Below, piece after piece: positions 43,396 through 51,751 of a stretch of DNA of 64,000 bases (its first letter is position 1; the number at the start of each line of letters is the position of its first letter). Source of the stretch: UBA8516 sp035457865 (lineage in GTDB: Archaea > Thermoproteota > Nitrososphaeria > Nitrososphaerales > Nitrosopumilaceae); contig DATIAR010000059.1 of assembly GCA_035457865.1 (NCBI GenBank), positions 1-64,000 of the forward strand. The letters run 5' to 3'. The notes beneath the pieces are model-generated. The model searched no databases and was not told the origin of the DNA. It was given only the letters and a program-made list of their open reading frames with translations. The position numbers were made by a program, and so were the translations under genes.

Positions 43396-43923
43396 ATGTC
43401 TACTCTATTACAAAAAGAACTAAAAGTAAATAGAATACTCATAACTAACATAGCACAAGCAAAGGCACTTGACGATGTAGCACGAATAAAAATTCTTCAA
43501 ATCTTGTATCATAATGAACTTTCGGCAGAACAAATAGCAGACGAATTGCATAAAACAGGTTACAAAAAAGCTCTAACTACAATTAGGCATCATATTGAGG
43601 TGTTAAAAAATGCCCGATTGATTGAGATTGTAAAGATGGAAGAAGCGCGTGGAGCTGTAATAAAATATTATGGTACTTCAGTAAAACTTCTAGGTTATGA
43701 AATTCCATCAAACTTTGATTCTAATTACTCTAAAACAATAACAGATGCTTCTATAAAAATTGAAAAATTAATCAAAAATATTGCACAAAAAAACATGTCA
43801 AAAATAAAAAAGAAAAATTCTGAAAATCATAATGAATCGCATTACGATCAATACGTCTTGATGGAGATTGTAAACCGTGCAATAACAAAAATTTTTGAAA
43901 ACAATAATATATTATCTAAATAA
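43396..43923 (+). CDS. ArsR-like winged-helix transcriptional regulator
   Basis: The 175-residue protein has an N-terminal winged helix: AKALDDVARIKILQILYHNELSAEQIADELHKTGYKKALTTIRHHIEVLKNARLIEIVKMEEARGAVIKYYG (about residues 22-95), the ArsR/TrmB-like pattern with a recognition helix LTTIRHHIEVL. The C-terminal part is helical and lysine-rich, perhaps for dimerisation. No metal-binding CxC motif is seen, so it is probably not a metal sensor. It converges with DUF371. Confidence 0.75.
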   Translation: MSTLLQKELKVNRILITNIAQAKALDDVARIKILQILYHNELSAEQIADELHKTGYKKALTTIRHHIEVLKNARLIEIVKMEEARGAVIKYYGTSVKLLGYEIPSNFDSNYSKTITDASIKIEKLIKNIAQKNMSKIKKKNSENHNESHYDQYVLMEIVNRAITKIFENNNILSK

Positions 43924-43959
43924 TTCTTTCAAAAAGACAATGTTTGTATCTAAAAACGA

Positions 43960-44376
43960 TTAGATTACATCTATTTCAAATATTCCTTTTGTGTCTGGAT
44001 TTTGCAAGACCTTTATCATATGTCTAGGTATGGAATCGGATGCCTTATCACAATTAGTTGCCAGAGTTCGTGGGCAGATAAATGAGCTTTTCCTAATTAC
44101 AATATCATGTGGATGAGTTAGAACTAATCCCTCATGACCTCTTCCTTTTACTTTGAAAGAAAAGTCTTTGACTTTTATTGTAAATAAAATATTTGTTTTT
44201 GAGCTACGCAAAAGTTTTTTCATTTTTTCAGGAATATCATTACAACTACAACTTGCGCCAACTCCAATTATACAATCACCATTTAATGTAAGATCCTGTT
44301 CTGTTGTTATCTCAATTGTTTTTTGATGAAGCGAGCGAATATTTTTATGACCATAAAATGGGATCTCAAAATGCAT
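43960..44376 (-). CDS. DUF371 family archaeal protein
   Basis: The 138-residue protein matches archaeal DUF371: FYGHKNIRSLHQKTIEITTEQDLTLNGDCIIGVGASCSCNDIP near the start and GRGHEGLVLTHPHDIVIRKSSF in the middle, ending with HMIKVLQNPDTKGIFEIDVI. Small conserved cytoplasmic protein, role unknown. Its start is divergent from psmA. A TATA-like TAATTTAAG (minus strand, near 44396-44404) lies about 25 nt upstream. Confidence 0.8.
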   Translation of the reverse strand: MHFEIPFYGHKNIRSLHQKTIEITTEQDLTLNGDCIIGVGASCSCNDIPEKMKKLLRSSKTNILFTIKVKDFSFKVKGRGHEGLVLTHPHDIVIRKSSFICPRTLATNCDKASDSIPRHMIKVLQNPDTKGIFEIDVI

Positions 44377-44415
44377 ACCAAAAGTATCACTAGACTTAAA
44401 TTAAACCTTCAAAGG

Positions 44416-45165
44416 ATGAAAATTGAATTGTTACCAGCAGCTGCAGGATATGATAGAGCCATCACTGTATTTTCTCCAGATGGGCGATTATACCAAGTAG
44501 AGTATGCTATTGAAACAGTTAGACGTGGAACTCTTGCAATTGGGATTAAAAGTAAGGATGGAATTATTCTTGCAGTGGAAGAAAAACCGCGCAAATTACA
44601 AAATGCCGAAGTAACACAAAAAATTTTCCAAGTCGATGATCATATTGGAGTTGCAGCCGCAGGATATATCCCAGATGCACGAAGCCAGGTAGATAATGCC
44701 AGATTCTTTTCACAAAGTAACAGAATGATATATGACGAACCAATAGAAGTAGAATCAGTCGCTAAACATCTTGCAGACCAATGTCAACAATTTACTCAAT
44801 ATGCTGGAGTTAGACCGTTTGGTGTTGCGTTAATTATTGCAGGTATAGACAAGAGTGGAAGCACAATATACCTCACTGATCCAAGTGGGACATACATTTC
44901 CTATGATGCAGTTGCAATCGGGTCAGGCGCTGATCAAGTAACTGAACACCTAGAAAAATACTATAAAAAAGACATGTCACTAGAAGATGCGGCAGCACTT
45001 GCAATAGAATCAATATATCTTGTTAGTGAAGATAAAGAAGGAATAAAACACGTCAAGATGTCACAAATTCTTAATGACGCCAAACTTCTAAGTAAAGTTC
45101 CAGAAAAAGATATTGAAAAATATGCCGCAAAGGCAAAAGAACATTCTGCAAAAAGACAGAGCTAA
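44416..45165 (+). CDS. psmA: Proteasome alpha subunit
   Basis: The 249-residue protein (from ATG 44416) forms the outer rings of the archaeal 20S proteasome. It has the typical opening AAAGYDRAITVFSPDGRLYQVEYAIETVRRGTLAIGIKS, the helix KYYKKDMSLEDAAALAI and a lysine-rich C-terminus. The open frame extends upstream to 44323, but those 31 residues lack alpha-subunit character. The beta subunits are elsewhere. It is followed 35 bp later by a methyltransferase gene on the same strand. Confidence 0.95.
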   Translation: MKIELLPAAAGYDRAITVFSPDGRLYQVEYAIETVRRGTLAIGIKSKDGIILAVEEKPRKLQNAEVTQKIFQVDDHIGVAAAGYIPDARSQVDNARFFSQSNRMIYDEPIEVESVAKHLADQCQQFTQYAGVRPFGVALIIAGIDKSGSTIYLTDPSGTYISYDAVAIGSGADQVTEHLEKYYKKDMSLEDAAALAIESIYLVSEDKEGIKHVKMSQILNDAKLLSKVPEKDIEKYAAKAKEHSAKRQS

Positions 45166-45200
45166 TCTCTACTGTTTTATAACGCACAAAGATACATTAA

Positions 45201-46019
45201 TTGTTGAAAATTTCAATTGCAATTCCTGATTCTGCATTAACTGATGAATCTACACAGCTTGATAAATCAAGAAAGATATCTCTGATTGCACGAACATGTG
45301 CGATATTTCATGTGCAAACAATTTATCTGTATCACGAAAGTTCTGGTACGGAGCAAGACAAATCTCTTTTACGTACTATTTTACGATATCTTGAAACACC
45401 ACAGTATTTACGGCGCACATTATTTCCAAAAATTTCAGAATTAAAATATGCTGGAATTCTCAGTCCATTAAAAATTCCACACCATATTTACACTCCAGAT
45501 TCAACTAAAATCAAAACTGGCGACATACGAGAAGGCGTTGTATTCTTTGCAAAAGGAGGAAAATATGTCGATGTTGGACTTGACAAACCAATTCAGTATT
45601 TTGGTGATGATAGAGTTGGAAGAAGAATCACTGTACAATTCAAAACTGGATTTCCAGAACTTTCTATTAAGCAGATAAAACGCAATGAGGTTAGACAATA
45701 TTGGGGATATGAAGTAAAAGAAAGCGCAAATCTACGCACCCTTCTTTCAAGCTGGAATTCGCATGTCATTTTGACCTCAAAAAAAGGGAAAATCATACAT
45801 AAAACGCAGAAATTTTTTGATGAAATAGCAGATGCCTCGGCACTTGTTGTTTTTGGCTCTCCTGAAAGAGGAATTCATGAAATTTTAGGTAGCGCAGTAA
45901 ACAACATCCCAAAATCACAAACTCTTAATTTCTTTCCGGAACAAGCTACTGAAACTGTACGTCTTGAAGAAGCAATACTTGGTACGCTCTCGATCCTAAA
46001 TGTTCTAACACGCAATTGA
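45201..46019 (+). CDS. SPOUT-like RNA methyltransferase (COG2106 type)
   Basis: The 272-residue protein begins KISIAIPDSALTDESTQLDKSRKISLIARTCAIFHVQTIYLY and continues with LETPQYLRRTLFPKISELKYAGILSPLKIPHH, the pattern of the archaeal/eukaryotic COG2106 family, which has a deep-knot SPOUT fold with an inserted OB-like part (GDIREGVVFFAKGGKYVDVGLDKP). The C-terminal VVFGSPERGIHEILG is the knot region. It is thought to methylate rRNA uridine. Such genes commonly lie just upstream of rpl3, as here. TTG start. Confidence 0.82.
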   Translation: MLKISIAIPDSALTDESTQLDKSRKISLIARTCAIFHVQTIYLYHESSGTEQDKSLLRTILRYLETPQYLRRTLFPKISELKYAGILSPLKIPHHIYTPDSTKIKTGDIREGVVFFAKGGKYVDVGLDKPIQYFGDDRVGRRITVQFKTGFPELSIKQIKRNEVRQYWGYEVKESANLRTLLSSWNSHVILTSKKGKIIHKTQKFFDEIADASALVVFGSPERGIHEILGSAVNNIPKSQTLNFFPEQATETVRLEEAILGTLSILNVLTRN

Positions 46020-46050
46020 ATTTAATATTGCTTCAAATGATTTGATTTTA

Positions 46051-46158
46051 ATGACGCGCCAAAAATTTTTTTTACTTGTTGCAATCATTACAGGAATTGT
46101 AGGAGTCGTTGTTGGTGGAATTATTTTTTCAATAACCATAATGGATTTATTACATTGA
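46051..46158 (+). CDS. Single-TM microprotein, 35 aa
   Basis: ATG 46051 opens a 35-codon frame to TGA (46156-46158). The peptide is basic at the start (MTRQKFF), then one hydrophobic helix (LLVAIITGIVGVVVGGIIFSITI) with GxxxG-like spacing. It lies in the gap between the methyltransferase gene and rpl3. A single short hydrophobic frame could be chance, but length, start and helix fit a small membrane protein. Confidence 0.4.
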   Translation: MTRQKFFLLVAIITGIVGVVVGGIIFSITIMDLLH

Positions 46159-46211
46159 TAAAATCAATAATTACATAAAAAATCGATCAAGATGATATTT
46201 CTAATAGTAGA

Positions 46212-46219
46212 CTTATAAT
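46212..46219 (+). promoter_or_regulatory. TATA box of the rpl3 ribosomal operon
   Basis: CTTATAAT is centred about 31 nt before ATG 46247. This is the only clear TATA box in the gap before the long ribosomal protein operon. Confidence 0.5.
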
Positions 46220-46246
46220 GGGGTTTACAACATCTAGCGTTTATCC

Positions 46247-47239
46247 ATGGGTCATAGAAAACATAGTCAGCCAAGGCGAGGAAGTCTTGCATATCTTCCA
46301 AGAGGACGAGCTAAAAGCATGGAAGCAAGAATCAGGACTTGGCCAAATCAAGATGGTGATCAGCCAAGATTATTGGCACATGCAGGATTCAAAGCTGGCT
46401 GCATTCGTGTTGCAAGCATAGATGATAGAGACAAAACACCAAACTTTGGAAAACAACTTGTCAGTCTTGGTACAGTAGTTGTAACTCCTCCAATCTCAGT
46501 TATAGGAATACGCGGCTATGCAAAAGACAGATACGGATTAGATTCAATTTTTGATGTTTATGCAAAAGATCTACCAAAAGAATTACCACGGTTGTTTACT
46601 GCAAAATCTGACGATAAAAGTTTCGAGCGAGCAGAAAAATCCCTTGGGAGAGTTTCTGATCTTTTTGCCATTGTTGCTGTACTTCCAAGACATGCTGGCA
46701 GAGAACAAAAAAAACCATATGTTTTTGAAGTTGCTGTAAAAGGCGGAGATATTGCAAAACAATTTGCATTTGTTAAAGATCTTTTGGGTAAAGAGGTTAA
46801 AGTTGATCAAGTCTTTCAAAAAGGCGCAGATGTTGATGTTGCGGCAATCACGAAAGGAAAAGGAATTGAAGGGCCAATTACAAGATGGGGTGTTAAAAAG
46901 AAACAGCACAAATCAAGAAAAAGTGTAAGAGCTTTGGGTACACTTGGTCCAATTAGTCCGGCAACAATCATGTACACAGTACCAAGAGCAGGTCAACGTG
47001 GATTTCATCAAAGAACACAATACAATAACAGAATTATGATAATGAGCAATACTCAAAACAATGAATTCAAAATCAATCCTGCTGGTGGATTCAAACATTT
47101 TGGATTGGTGGAAGGAGACTTTGTTGTAATACGTGGCTCCATTCCAGGAACTTACAGACGACTTGTTAAACTACGAGCACCAGTCAGACAAAGAGTCTCG
47201 AAAATAACCCAACCTAACATTTTGGAGATAATGGTATGA
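46247..47239 (+). CDS. rpl3: Ribosomal protein uL3
   Basis: The 330-residue archaeal-length L3 has the N-terminal MGHRKHSQPRRGSLAYLPRGRA, the central KKQQ-like HKSRKSVRALGTLGPISPATIMYTVPRAGQRGFHQRTQYNN and the C-terminal region GSIPGTYRRLVKLRAPVRQ. It opens a ribosomal operon that runs to rpl6 with overlaps or tiny gaps throughout. Its stop overlaps rpl4 by 4 bp. Confidence 0.97.
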   Translation: MGHRKHSQPRRGSLAYLPRGRAKSMEARIRTWPNQDGDQPRLLAHAGFKAGCIRVASIDDRDKTPNFGKQLVSLGTVVVTPPISVIGIRGYAKDRYGLDSIFDVYAKDLPKELPRLFTAKSDDKSFERAEKSLGRVSDLFAIVAVLPRHAGREQKKPYVFEVAVKGGDIAKQFAFVKDLLGKEVKVDQVFQKGADVDVAAITKGKGIEGPITRWGVKKKQHKSRKSVRALGTLGPISPATIMYTVPRAGQRGFHQRTQYNNRIMIMSNTQNNEFKINPAGGFKHFGLVEGDFVVIRGSIPGTYRRLVKLRAPVRQRVSKITQPNILEIMV

Positions 47240-48051
47240 AAGCCCAAGTTTTTTCAATAAGTGGTTCTAAAACAGATGAAGTAGATTTACCAACAATATT
47301 TTCTACTCCCCTTAGAACTGATCTCTTACACAAAGCATATGTTAACTTGGAATCACACACATTTCAGAGTCAAGGAAGATATCCAAATGCTGGTATGGAT
47401 GTTGTAGCAGAGTCAAACAGTCCTCCTACTGGTCATCATCAAGCAAGAGTTGCAAGATTACGCGGAGGTGGAGGTGGAAGACAAGGACAAGGTGGTGGAG
47501 TCGCAATGGTAAGAGGAGGAAGACAAGCCCATCCGCCCACAACAGAAAAGGTAGTGTACAAGATCTTAAATAAAAAAGAAAACAAGCTTGCTCTTTGTTC
47601 TGCAATCGCCGCAACTTCTTCTGCAGACCTTGTAAAATCACGAGGACATAAAATCGATAAATTAGAATCATTTCCAATCGTTGTCTCTGACGAAATCGAG
47701 TCAATATCAAAAGCAAAAGACTTGGAAAAACTCTTTGACGCATTAAACCTCACCCAAGACATTGATCGACTACGATCAAGACTAAAACGACGTTCAGGCA
47801 AACCACTCTTGCGCGGAAGAAAAACGAAAATCGGAAAAAGTATACTTTTAGTAGTAAAAGATTCTAAAAATCTTTCAAAAGCATGCGGTGCCTTTTTGGG
47901 TGTAGATGTAAAATCAGTAAGCAGTCTAAGTGTTTTGGACTTGGTTCCTGGCTCACAACCAATACGATTAACTGTATTTTCAAAAAGTGCAATAGAAGAA
48001 ATTGGTAAAATAAAATCTTCACACTTGGAACTAATGGTGAAAACAAAATGA
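47236..48051 (+). CDS. rpl4: Ribosomal protein uL4
   Basis: The 271-residue protein has the L4 signature LRTDLLHKAYVNLESHTFQSQGRYPNAGMDVVAESN, the internal loop GRQGQGGGVAMVRGGRQAHPP, and IAATSSADLVKSRGHK. It lines the peptide exit tunnel. It overlaps rpl3 and rpl23 by 4 bp each, showing tight translational coupling. Confidence 0.97.
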   Translation: MKAQVFSISGSKTDEVDLPTIFSTPLRTDLLHKAYVNLESHTFQSQGRYPNAGMDVVAESNSPPTGHHQARVARLRGGGGGRQGQGGGVAMVRGGRQAHPPTTEKVVYKILNKKENKLALCSAIAATSSADLVKSRGHKIDKLESFPIVVSDEIESISKAKDLEKLFDALNLTQDIDRLRSRLKRRSGKPLLRGRKTKIGKSILLVVKDSKNLSKACGAFLGVDVKSVSSLSVLDLVPGSQPIRLTVFSKSAIEEIGKIKSSHLELMVKTK

Positions 48052-48314
48052 ATTCAGACGAAGCAATTCAAATAGTTTTAAAGCCGTATATCACAGAAAA
48101 GACTTTTGCGTTAGTTGAAAAGGAAAGCAGAATATGCTTTATTGTAAAGGATACTGCAACAAAACCAAAAATCATGGAAGCAGTCAAGATACTTTACAAC
48201 GAAGAACCGATAACGGTAAATACCTGCAGATCAGTCTATGGTAAAAAGGCATTTGTCAAATTCCAGTCGGTAGATAAAGCAAGAGATCTTGCAACAAAGA
48301 TAGGAATGCTATAA
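48048..48314 (+). CDS. rpl23: Ribosomal protein uL23
   Basis: The 88-residue archaeal L23 has IVLKPYITEKTFALVEKESRICFIVKDTATKPKIMEAVKILYN and the C-terminal GKKAFVKFQSVDKARDLATKIG. It sits at the tunnel exit and docks SRP. In most archaea rpl2 follows, but here a 41-bp gap leads directly to rps19. Confidence 0.95.
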   Translation: MNSDEAIQIVLKPYITEKTFALVEKESRICFIVKDTATKPKIMEAVKILYNEEPITVNTCRSVYGKKAFVKFQSVDKARDLATKIGML

Positions 48315-48355
48315 TATGGTACAATTTGAATCTCTTCGCATAATGGTGAGTTTGA

Positions 48356-48751
48356 ATGGTTAAAGAATTCAAGTATCGTGGGCTTTCAACAGAGGATCTT
48401 CAGAGCCAATCGCTAGAGAATCTCTTTCATCTTTTGCCAGCAAGAGCAAGAAGATCACTTACTAGAGGCATTACTGATCAAAAACGAAAACTGCTTGAAG
48501 AAACAAAATTGGCAAAGGCAGGTAAACTAACAACTCCGATAAAAACGCATCTCCGTGATTTGATAATTTTACCATACATGATTGGAGTTACAATAAACGT
48601 ATTTTCTGGAAAAGAATTTGTTCCAGTTACTATAAAGCCTGAAATGGTCGGTCATTATTTAGGCGAATATGTGATGACAAACAAAAGAGTTGTTCATGGA
48701 GCACCTGGTGTAGGAGCATCAAGGTCTAGCTTGTATGTTCCACTAAAGTGA
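48356..48751 (+). CDS. rps19: Ribosomal protein uS19
   Basis: The 131-residue S19 has FKYRGLSTEDLQ, the core KTHLRDLIILPYMIGVTINVFSGKEFVPVTIKPEMVGHYLGEYV and RVVHGAPGVGASRSSLYVPLK. The ATG at 48356 is preferred over upstream starts. It follows rpl23 after a 41-bp gap where rpl2 would be expected. Confidence 0.96.
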   Translation: MVKEFKYRGLSTEDLQSQSLENLFHLLPARARRSLTRGITDQKRKLLEETKLAKAGKLTTPIKTHLRDLIILPYMIGVTINVFSGKEFVPVTIKPEMVGHYLGEYVMTNKRVVHGAPGVGASRSSLYVPLK

Positions 48752-48756
48752 TTTAT

Positions 48757-49215
48757 ATGGCCGGATTCAAATACGCGTTTCAAAATTATGATAAAACAAA
48801 ACACGTTCGTTCAGCTCTTAGAGAAAAAACAATCTCGCACAAACATGCACGTGAAATTGCAGTTGCGATAAAAGGACTATCCATAGAAAAAGCGCGAAGT
48901 TATCTGGAAGATGTTGTAAGGCTAAAACGAGCTGTTGCATTTAGACGATATCATAATGAAGTAGGTCACAAATCAGATACTGGAATGATGTCAGGACGAT
49001 ATCCACAAAAAGCTGCAGGAGAATTCATTAGATTACTTGATAATCTAGAATCAAATGCAGAATACCGTGGAATGGATTTAGATAGACTTAGAATAATTAA
49101 TGCTACTGTTCACAAAGGAAGAAAAATTCAGAGGTTTACTCCACGTGCAATGGGAAGAGCATCGCCAAAAATTGACATACTAACGCATGTTGAGCTGGTA
49201 GCTCAGGAGATATGA
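48757..49215 (+). CDS. rpl22: Ribosomal protein uL22
   Basis: The 152-residue L22 starts with AGFKYAFQNYDKTKHVRSALREKTISHKHAREIAVAIKG and ends RFTPRAMGRASPKIDILTHVELVAQE. An in-frame GTG at 48748, overlapping the rps19 stop, would add three residues; ATG 48757 gives the family start. It lines the exit tunnel. Confidence 0.96.
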   Translation: MAGFKYAFQNYDKTKHVRSALREKTISHKHAREIAVAIKGLSIEKARSYLEDVVRLKRAVAFRRYHNEVGHKSDTGMMSGRYPQKAAGEFIRLLDNLESNAEYRGMDLDRLRIINATVHKGRKIQRFTPRAMGRASPKIDILTHVELVAQEI

Positions 49216-49216
49216 A

Positions 49217-49987
49217 ATGTCCTCTGTAAAAAATGTAATAAATGATAGCTATAAACTTATGTTGCTCAAAGATTATCTAAGAGTAGCAATCAAAGAAGCT
49301 GGATTTTCTGACGTAGACATACAAAAGACTCCTACAGGAACTCGTGTTGCACTTCACGTCACCAGACCGGGGATTGTGATAGGGAGAAAGGGTTCTGGTA
49401 TACGTGACTTAACTAAAGCGCTGGAAAAAGATTTTGATCTTAAGAATCCACAAATCTCTGTAGTAGAAATCGATAAACCGGAACTAGACCCAAACGTTAT
49501 GTGTAATAGAATGTCACAACACCTTGCACGAGGTACTGCGTTTAGACGCGCTGTTATGTGGACCATGCAAACAATCATGAACGCGGGAGCAATGGGCGTT
49601 CAAATCACAATTTCAGGTAAACTCCGTGGGGAACGCTCAGCTTTTGAAAAACATAGCAAAGGAATTTTGCCACGTGCAGGTCATCATGCCAATGTCATAG
49701 TGGCAGAAGACATTGTTCATGTAGATACTAAAATGGGACTAATTGGAGTAAGAATTAGAATAGCAAGAAAAGAAAACTATGTTCCAGAATTCGAATTCAA
49801 GACTGCTACAAAAGAAGTTCGCCCACCAAAGAAGAAGGAAGTCGAATTAGAAGAAGAAACTATCATGATTGAAGAAATTCCAGAAGATCCAACAAAACCA
49901 CGAACAGAAAGTGAATTAATTGAAAAAGAAGAAGAGCACATCAAAGCCGTAGAAACATATGAGGAAATTGAAGAGGAATTAAAGTAA
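49217..49987 (+). CDS. rps3: Ribosomal protein uS3 with acidic C-terminal extension
   Basis: The 256-residue S3 has the KH domain (GTRVALHVTRPGIVIGRKGSGIRDLTKALEKDF) and the S3 C-terminal domain with GVQITISGKLRGERSAFEKHSKGILPRAGHHANVIVAEDIVHVDTKMG. After about residue 205 a very acidic tail of about 50 residues follows (VELEEETIMIEEIPEDP; EEEHIKAVETYEEIEEELK). It overlaps rpl29 by 1 bp. Confidence 0.96.
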   Translation: MSSVKNVINDSYKLMLLKDYLRVAIKEAGFSDVDIQKTPTGTRVALHVTRPGIVIGRKGSGIRDLTKALEKDFDLKNPQISVVEIDKPELDPNVMCNRMSQHLARGTAFRRAVMWTMQTIMNAGAMGVQITISGKLRGERSAFEKHSKGILPRAGHHANVIVAEDIVHVDTKMGLIGVRIRIARKENYVPEFEFKTATKEVRPPKKKEVELEEETIMIEEIPEDPTKPRTESELIEKEEEHIKAVETYEEIEEELK

Positions 49988-50190
49988 TGGCGCGATTGAA
50001 GATGAAAACAGTAAGAGAATTTAATGAAACTGATCTTAAAGATAGGCTTGGACAACTACGCACAGAACTTGGCAAATTACGTGTTGAATCCTCAAAAGGG
50101 ACATTAAGAAAAGAAAATGGAAAGGTACGTGCAATAAGAAGAGATATTGCAAGAATACTGACAAGACTGGGAGAGATGAAAAAGCAATGA
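49987..50190 (+). CDS. rpl29: Ribosomal protein uL29
   Basis: The 67-residue L29 has TVREFNETDLKDRLGQLRTELGKLRVESSKGT and RAIRRDIARILTRLGEMK, a two-helix protein at the tunnel exit. It overlaps rps3 and rnp1, with the usual start-stop coupling. Confidence 0.94.
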   Translation: MARLKMKTVREFNETDLKDRLGQLRTELGKLRVESSKGTLRKENGKVRAIRRDIARILTRLGEMKKQ

Positions 50191-50453
50191 TTACTACTGA
50201 AAATATATCGCAACATGAATTAATTGGGCTTGATACGGAGATTGCACAATCTTCTAACATACAAACAATCGGACTTAAAGGTAAAGTAGTTGATGAAACC
50301 AAATTTATGTTTGTTTTACGTACGGAAAATGGAATAAAGAAATTCCCAAAAGAAAACACAATTTGGCGATTTTCTCTTAATAATAACAAAATTATACTGA
50401 ATGGAAGTATGCTAACAAAAAGATCACACGAAAGAATAGGAATGAAGGCATGA
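50187..50453 (+). CDS. rnp1: RNase P protein component 1 (Rpp29)
   Basis: The 88-residue protein is the archaeal Rpp29/Pop4 homologue, which with RNase P RNA processes tRNA 5' ends. It shows LIGLDTEIAQSSNIQTIGLKGKVVDETKFMFVLRTENGIKKFPKENTIWRF, the Sm-like barrel. The archaeal position between rpl29 and rps17 is conserved and supports the call. Confidence 0.93.
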   Translation: MITTENISQHELIGLDTEIAQSSNIQTIGLKGKVVDETKFMFVLRTENGIKKFPKENTIWRFSLNNNKIILNGSMLTKRSHERIGMKA

Positions 50454-50773
50454 CAAGAAACATAGGAATATCTGTCCAAACACCAAAAACTGAATGTACC
50501 GATCATCTTTGTCCCTTCCATGGAAGACTATCAGTTAGAGGTAAGCTAATCGAGGGTAAGGTAGTCAGCTCCAAAGCGCCAAAGATGATTGTAGTTCAAC
50601 AAGAAGCGCCAAAATTCATCACTAAATTTAAAAGGTATGCTCGTAGTCAAAGCAAAATTCATGCATACAAACCATCTTGTATTGATGTAAAAGAAGGCGA
50701 TATTGTTCTTACTGCGGAATGTAGACCAATATCAAAGAGTGTTTCATTTGTAGTAGTGGAGGTTGTGTCATAA
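50450..50773 (+). CDS. rps17: Ribosomal protein uS17
   Basis: The 107-residue archaeal S17 has FHGRLSVRGKLIEGKVVSSKAPKMIVVQQE and HAYKPSCIDVKEGDIVLTAECRPISKSVSFVVVEVV, the OB-fold. It overlaps both neighbours by 1-4 bp. Confidence 0.94.
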   Translation: MTRNIGISVQTPKTECTDHLCPFHGRLSVRGKLIEGKVVSSKAPKMIVVQQEAPKFITKFKRYARSQSKIHAYKPSCIDVKEGDIVLTAECRPISKSVSFVVVEVVS

Positions 50774-51210
50774 TGACAGCAACAAAGAGTCGTGCAGTTT
50801 CTGCAAAAGGTGTGCAAGAATTTAGACCATATGTGACAAGAGTGTTGCCACTTGGTGCACAAGTAGTATGTGCTGATAATACTGGTGCAAAAATATTAGA
50901 AATAATAATGGTGCAAAAGACCAAGACTAGAGTAGCTAGATACCCGTCAGCAGCTGTTGGTGATTTTGTAAATGTGGTTGTTAAAAAAGGCCCAGGAGAG
51001 CTTAGAAAACAGATCTATGGCGCAGTTATTGTCAGACAAAAATACCCAATAAAGCGACTAAACGGAGTTAGAGTTACTTTTGAAGACAATGCCGCTGTAC
51101 TTGTTACCCCAGAAGGCGAAATCAAAGGTACTGAAATCAAAGGCCCAGTAGCAGCAGAAGCTTCAGAAAAGTGGCCAAGAATAGCAAATCTTGCATCCAT
51201 GGTGGTATAA
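50773..51210 (+). CDS. rpl14: Ribosomal protein uL14
   Basis: The 145-residue L14 has ADNTGAKILEIIMVQ, YPSAAVGDFVNVVVKKGPGELRKQIYGAVIVRQKYPIKRLNGVRVTFEDNAAVLV and the C-terminal GTEIKGPVAAEASEKWPRIANLASMVV. It lies at the subunit interface. It starts on the last base of the rps17 stop and is followed 1 nt later by rpl24. Confidence 0.96.
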   Translation: MTATKSRAVSAKGVQEFRPYVTRVLPLGAQVVCADNTGAKILEIIMVQKTKTRVARYPSAAVGDFVNVVVKKGPGELRKQIYGAVIVRQKYPIKRLNGVRVTFEDNAAVLVTPEGEIKGTEIKGPVAAEASEKWPRIANLASMVV

Positions 51211-51211
51211 A

Positions 51212-51751
51212 ATGAAGCCAACACTAGTTAGAAATCGACAGATATTCCAGGCAGCACATCATACGCGAAGCAAACAACTTGGTTCTACACTTTCAAAAGA
51301 ATTACGAAAAAAATATGGAAGACGCAGTGCACGTGTGGTTGAAGGTGATACTGTACGGGTCATGCGTGGTGAATTCAAAGGAATTGATGGTAAAGTTACC
51401 CATGTATCAACTGAAAAAAATGGCATTGCAATTGAAGGAATAAAACGTGAAAAATTGAAAGGTGGAAATGTAGACATTTACATTCATACGTCAAACGTTA
51501 TGATAACTGGAATGAATCTTGATGATAAATGGCGTCAAAACAGAATGGAAAAACAAAAGACAAAAACATCAAAAGAAAAACCCATCGAGGCGCCAAAAGA
51601 AAAACCAGCTGAAAAACCTCTAAAAACATTAGAAACTAAAAAAGTAAAATCAACAAAAACAACAAAGAGTTCAAAAGAAAAACCAAAATCAACTAAAAAG
51701 GAAACAAAACAAACAAAAGCGGCAAAACCAGTGAAAAAGGAGAATAAATAA
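51212..51751 (+). CDS. rpl24: Ribosomal protein uL24 with lysine-rich C-terminal extension
   Basis: The 179-residue product from ATG 51212 has the L24 core: NRQIFQAAHHTRSKQLGSTLSKELRKKYGRRSARVVEGDTVRVMRGEFKGIDGKVTHVSTEKN, followed by INVYIHTSNVMIT-like strands. From about residue 110 a tail of about 65 residues is mostly Lys, Thr, Pro and Glu (KPIEAPKEKPAEKPLKT; STKKETKQTKAAKPVKKENK). Usual archaeal L24 ends near 120 residues. An in-frame ATG at 51191 inside rpl14 is unlikely to be used. Confidence 0.92.
   Translation: MKPTLVRNRQIFQAAHHTRSKQLGSTLSKELRKKYGRRSARVVEGDTVRVMRGEFKGIDGKVTHVSTEKNGIAIEGIKREKLKGGNVDIYIHTSNVMITGMNLDDKWRQNRMEKQKTKTSKEKPIEAPKEKPAEKPLKTLETKKVKSTKTTKSSKEKPKSTKKETKQTKAAKPVKKENK

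Noticed and set aside
44323..44415. Longer proteasome alpha start upstream of 44416
   Set aside because: The additional 31 residues are not alpha-subunit-like and cover the divergent DUF371 start and promoter; ATG 44416 gives the canonical N-terminus.
49795..49806. AATTCGAATT-like site inside rps3
   Set aside because: It is explained by coding for Glu-Phe-Glu-Phe and is not intergenic.
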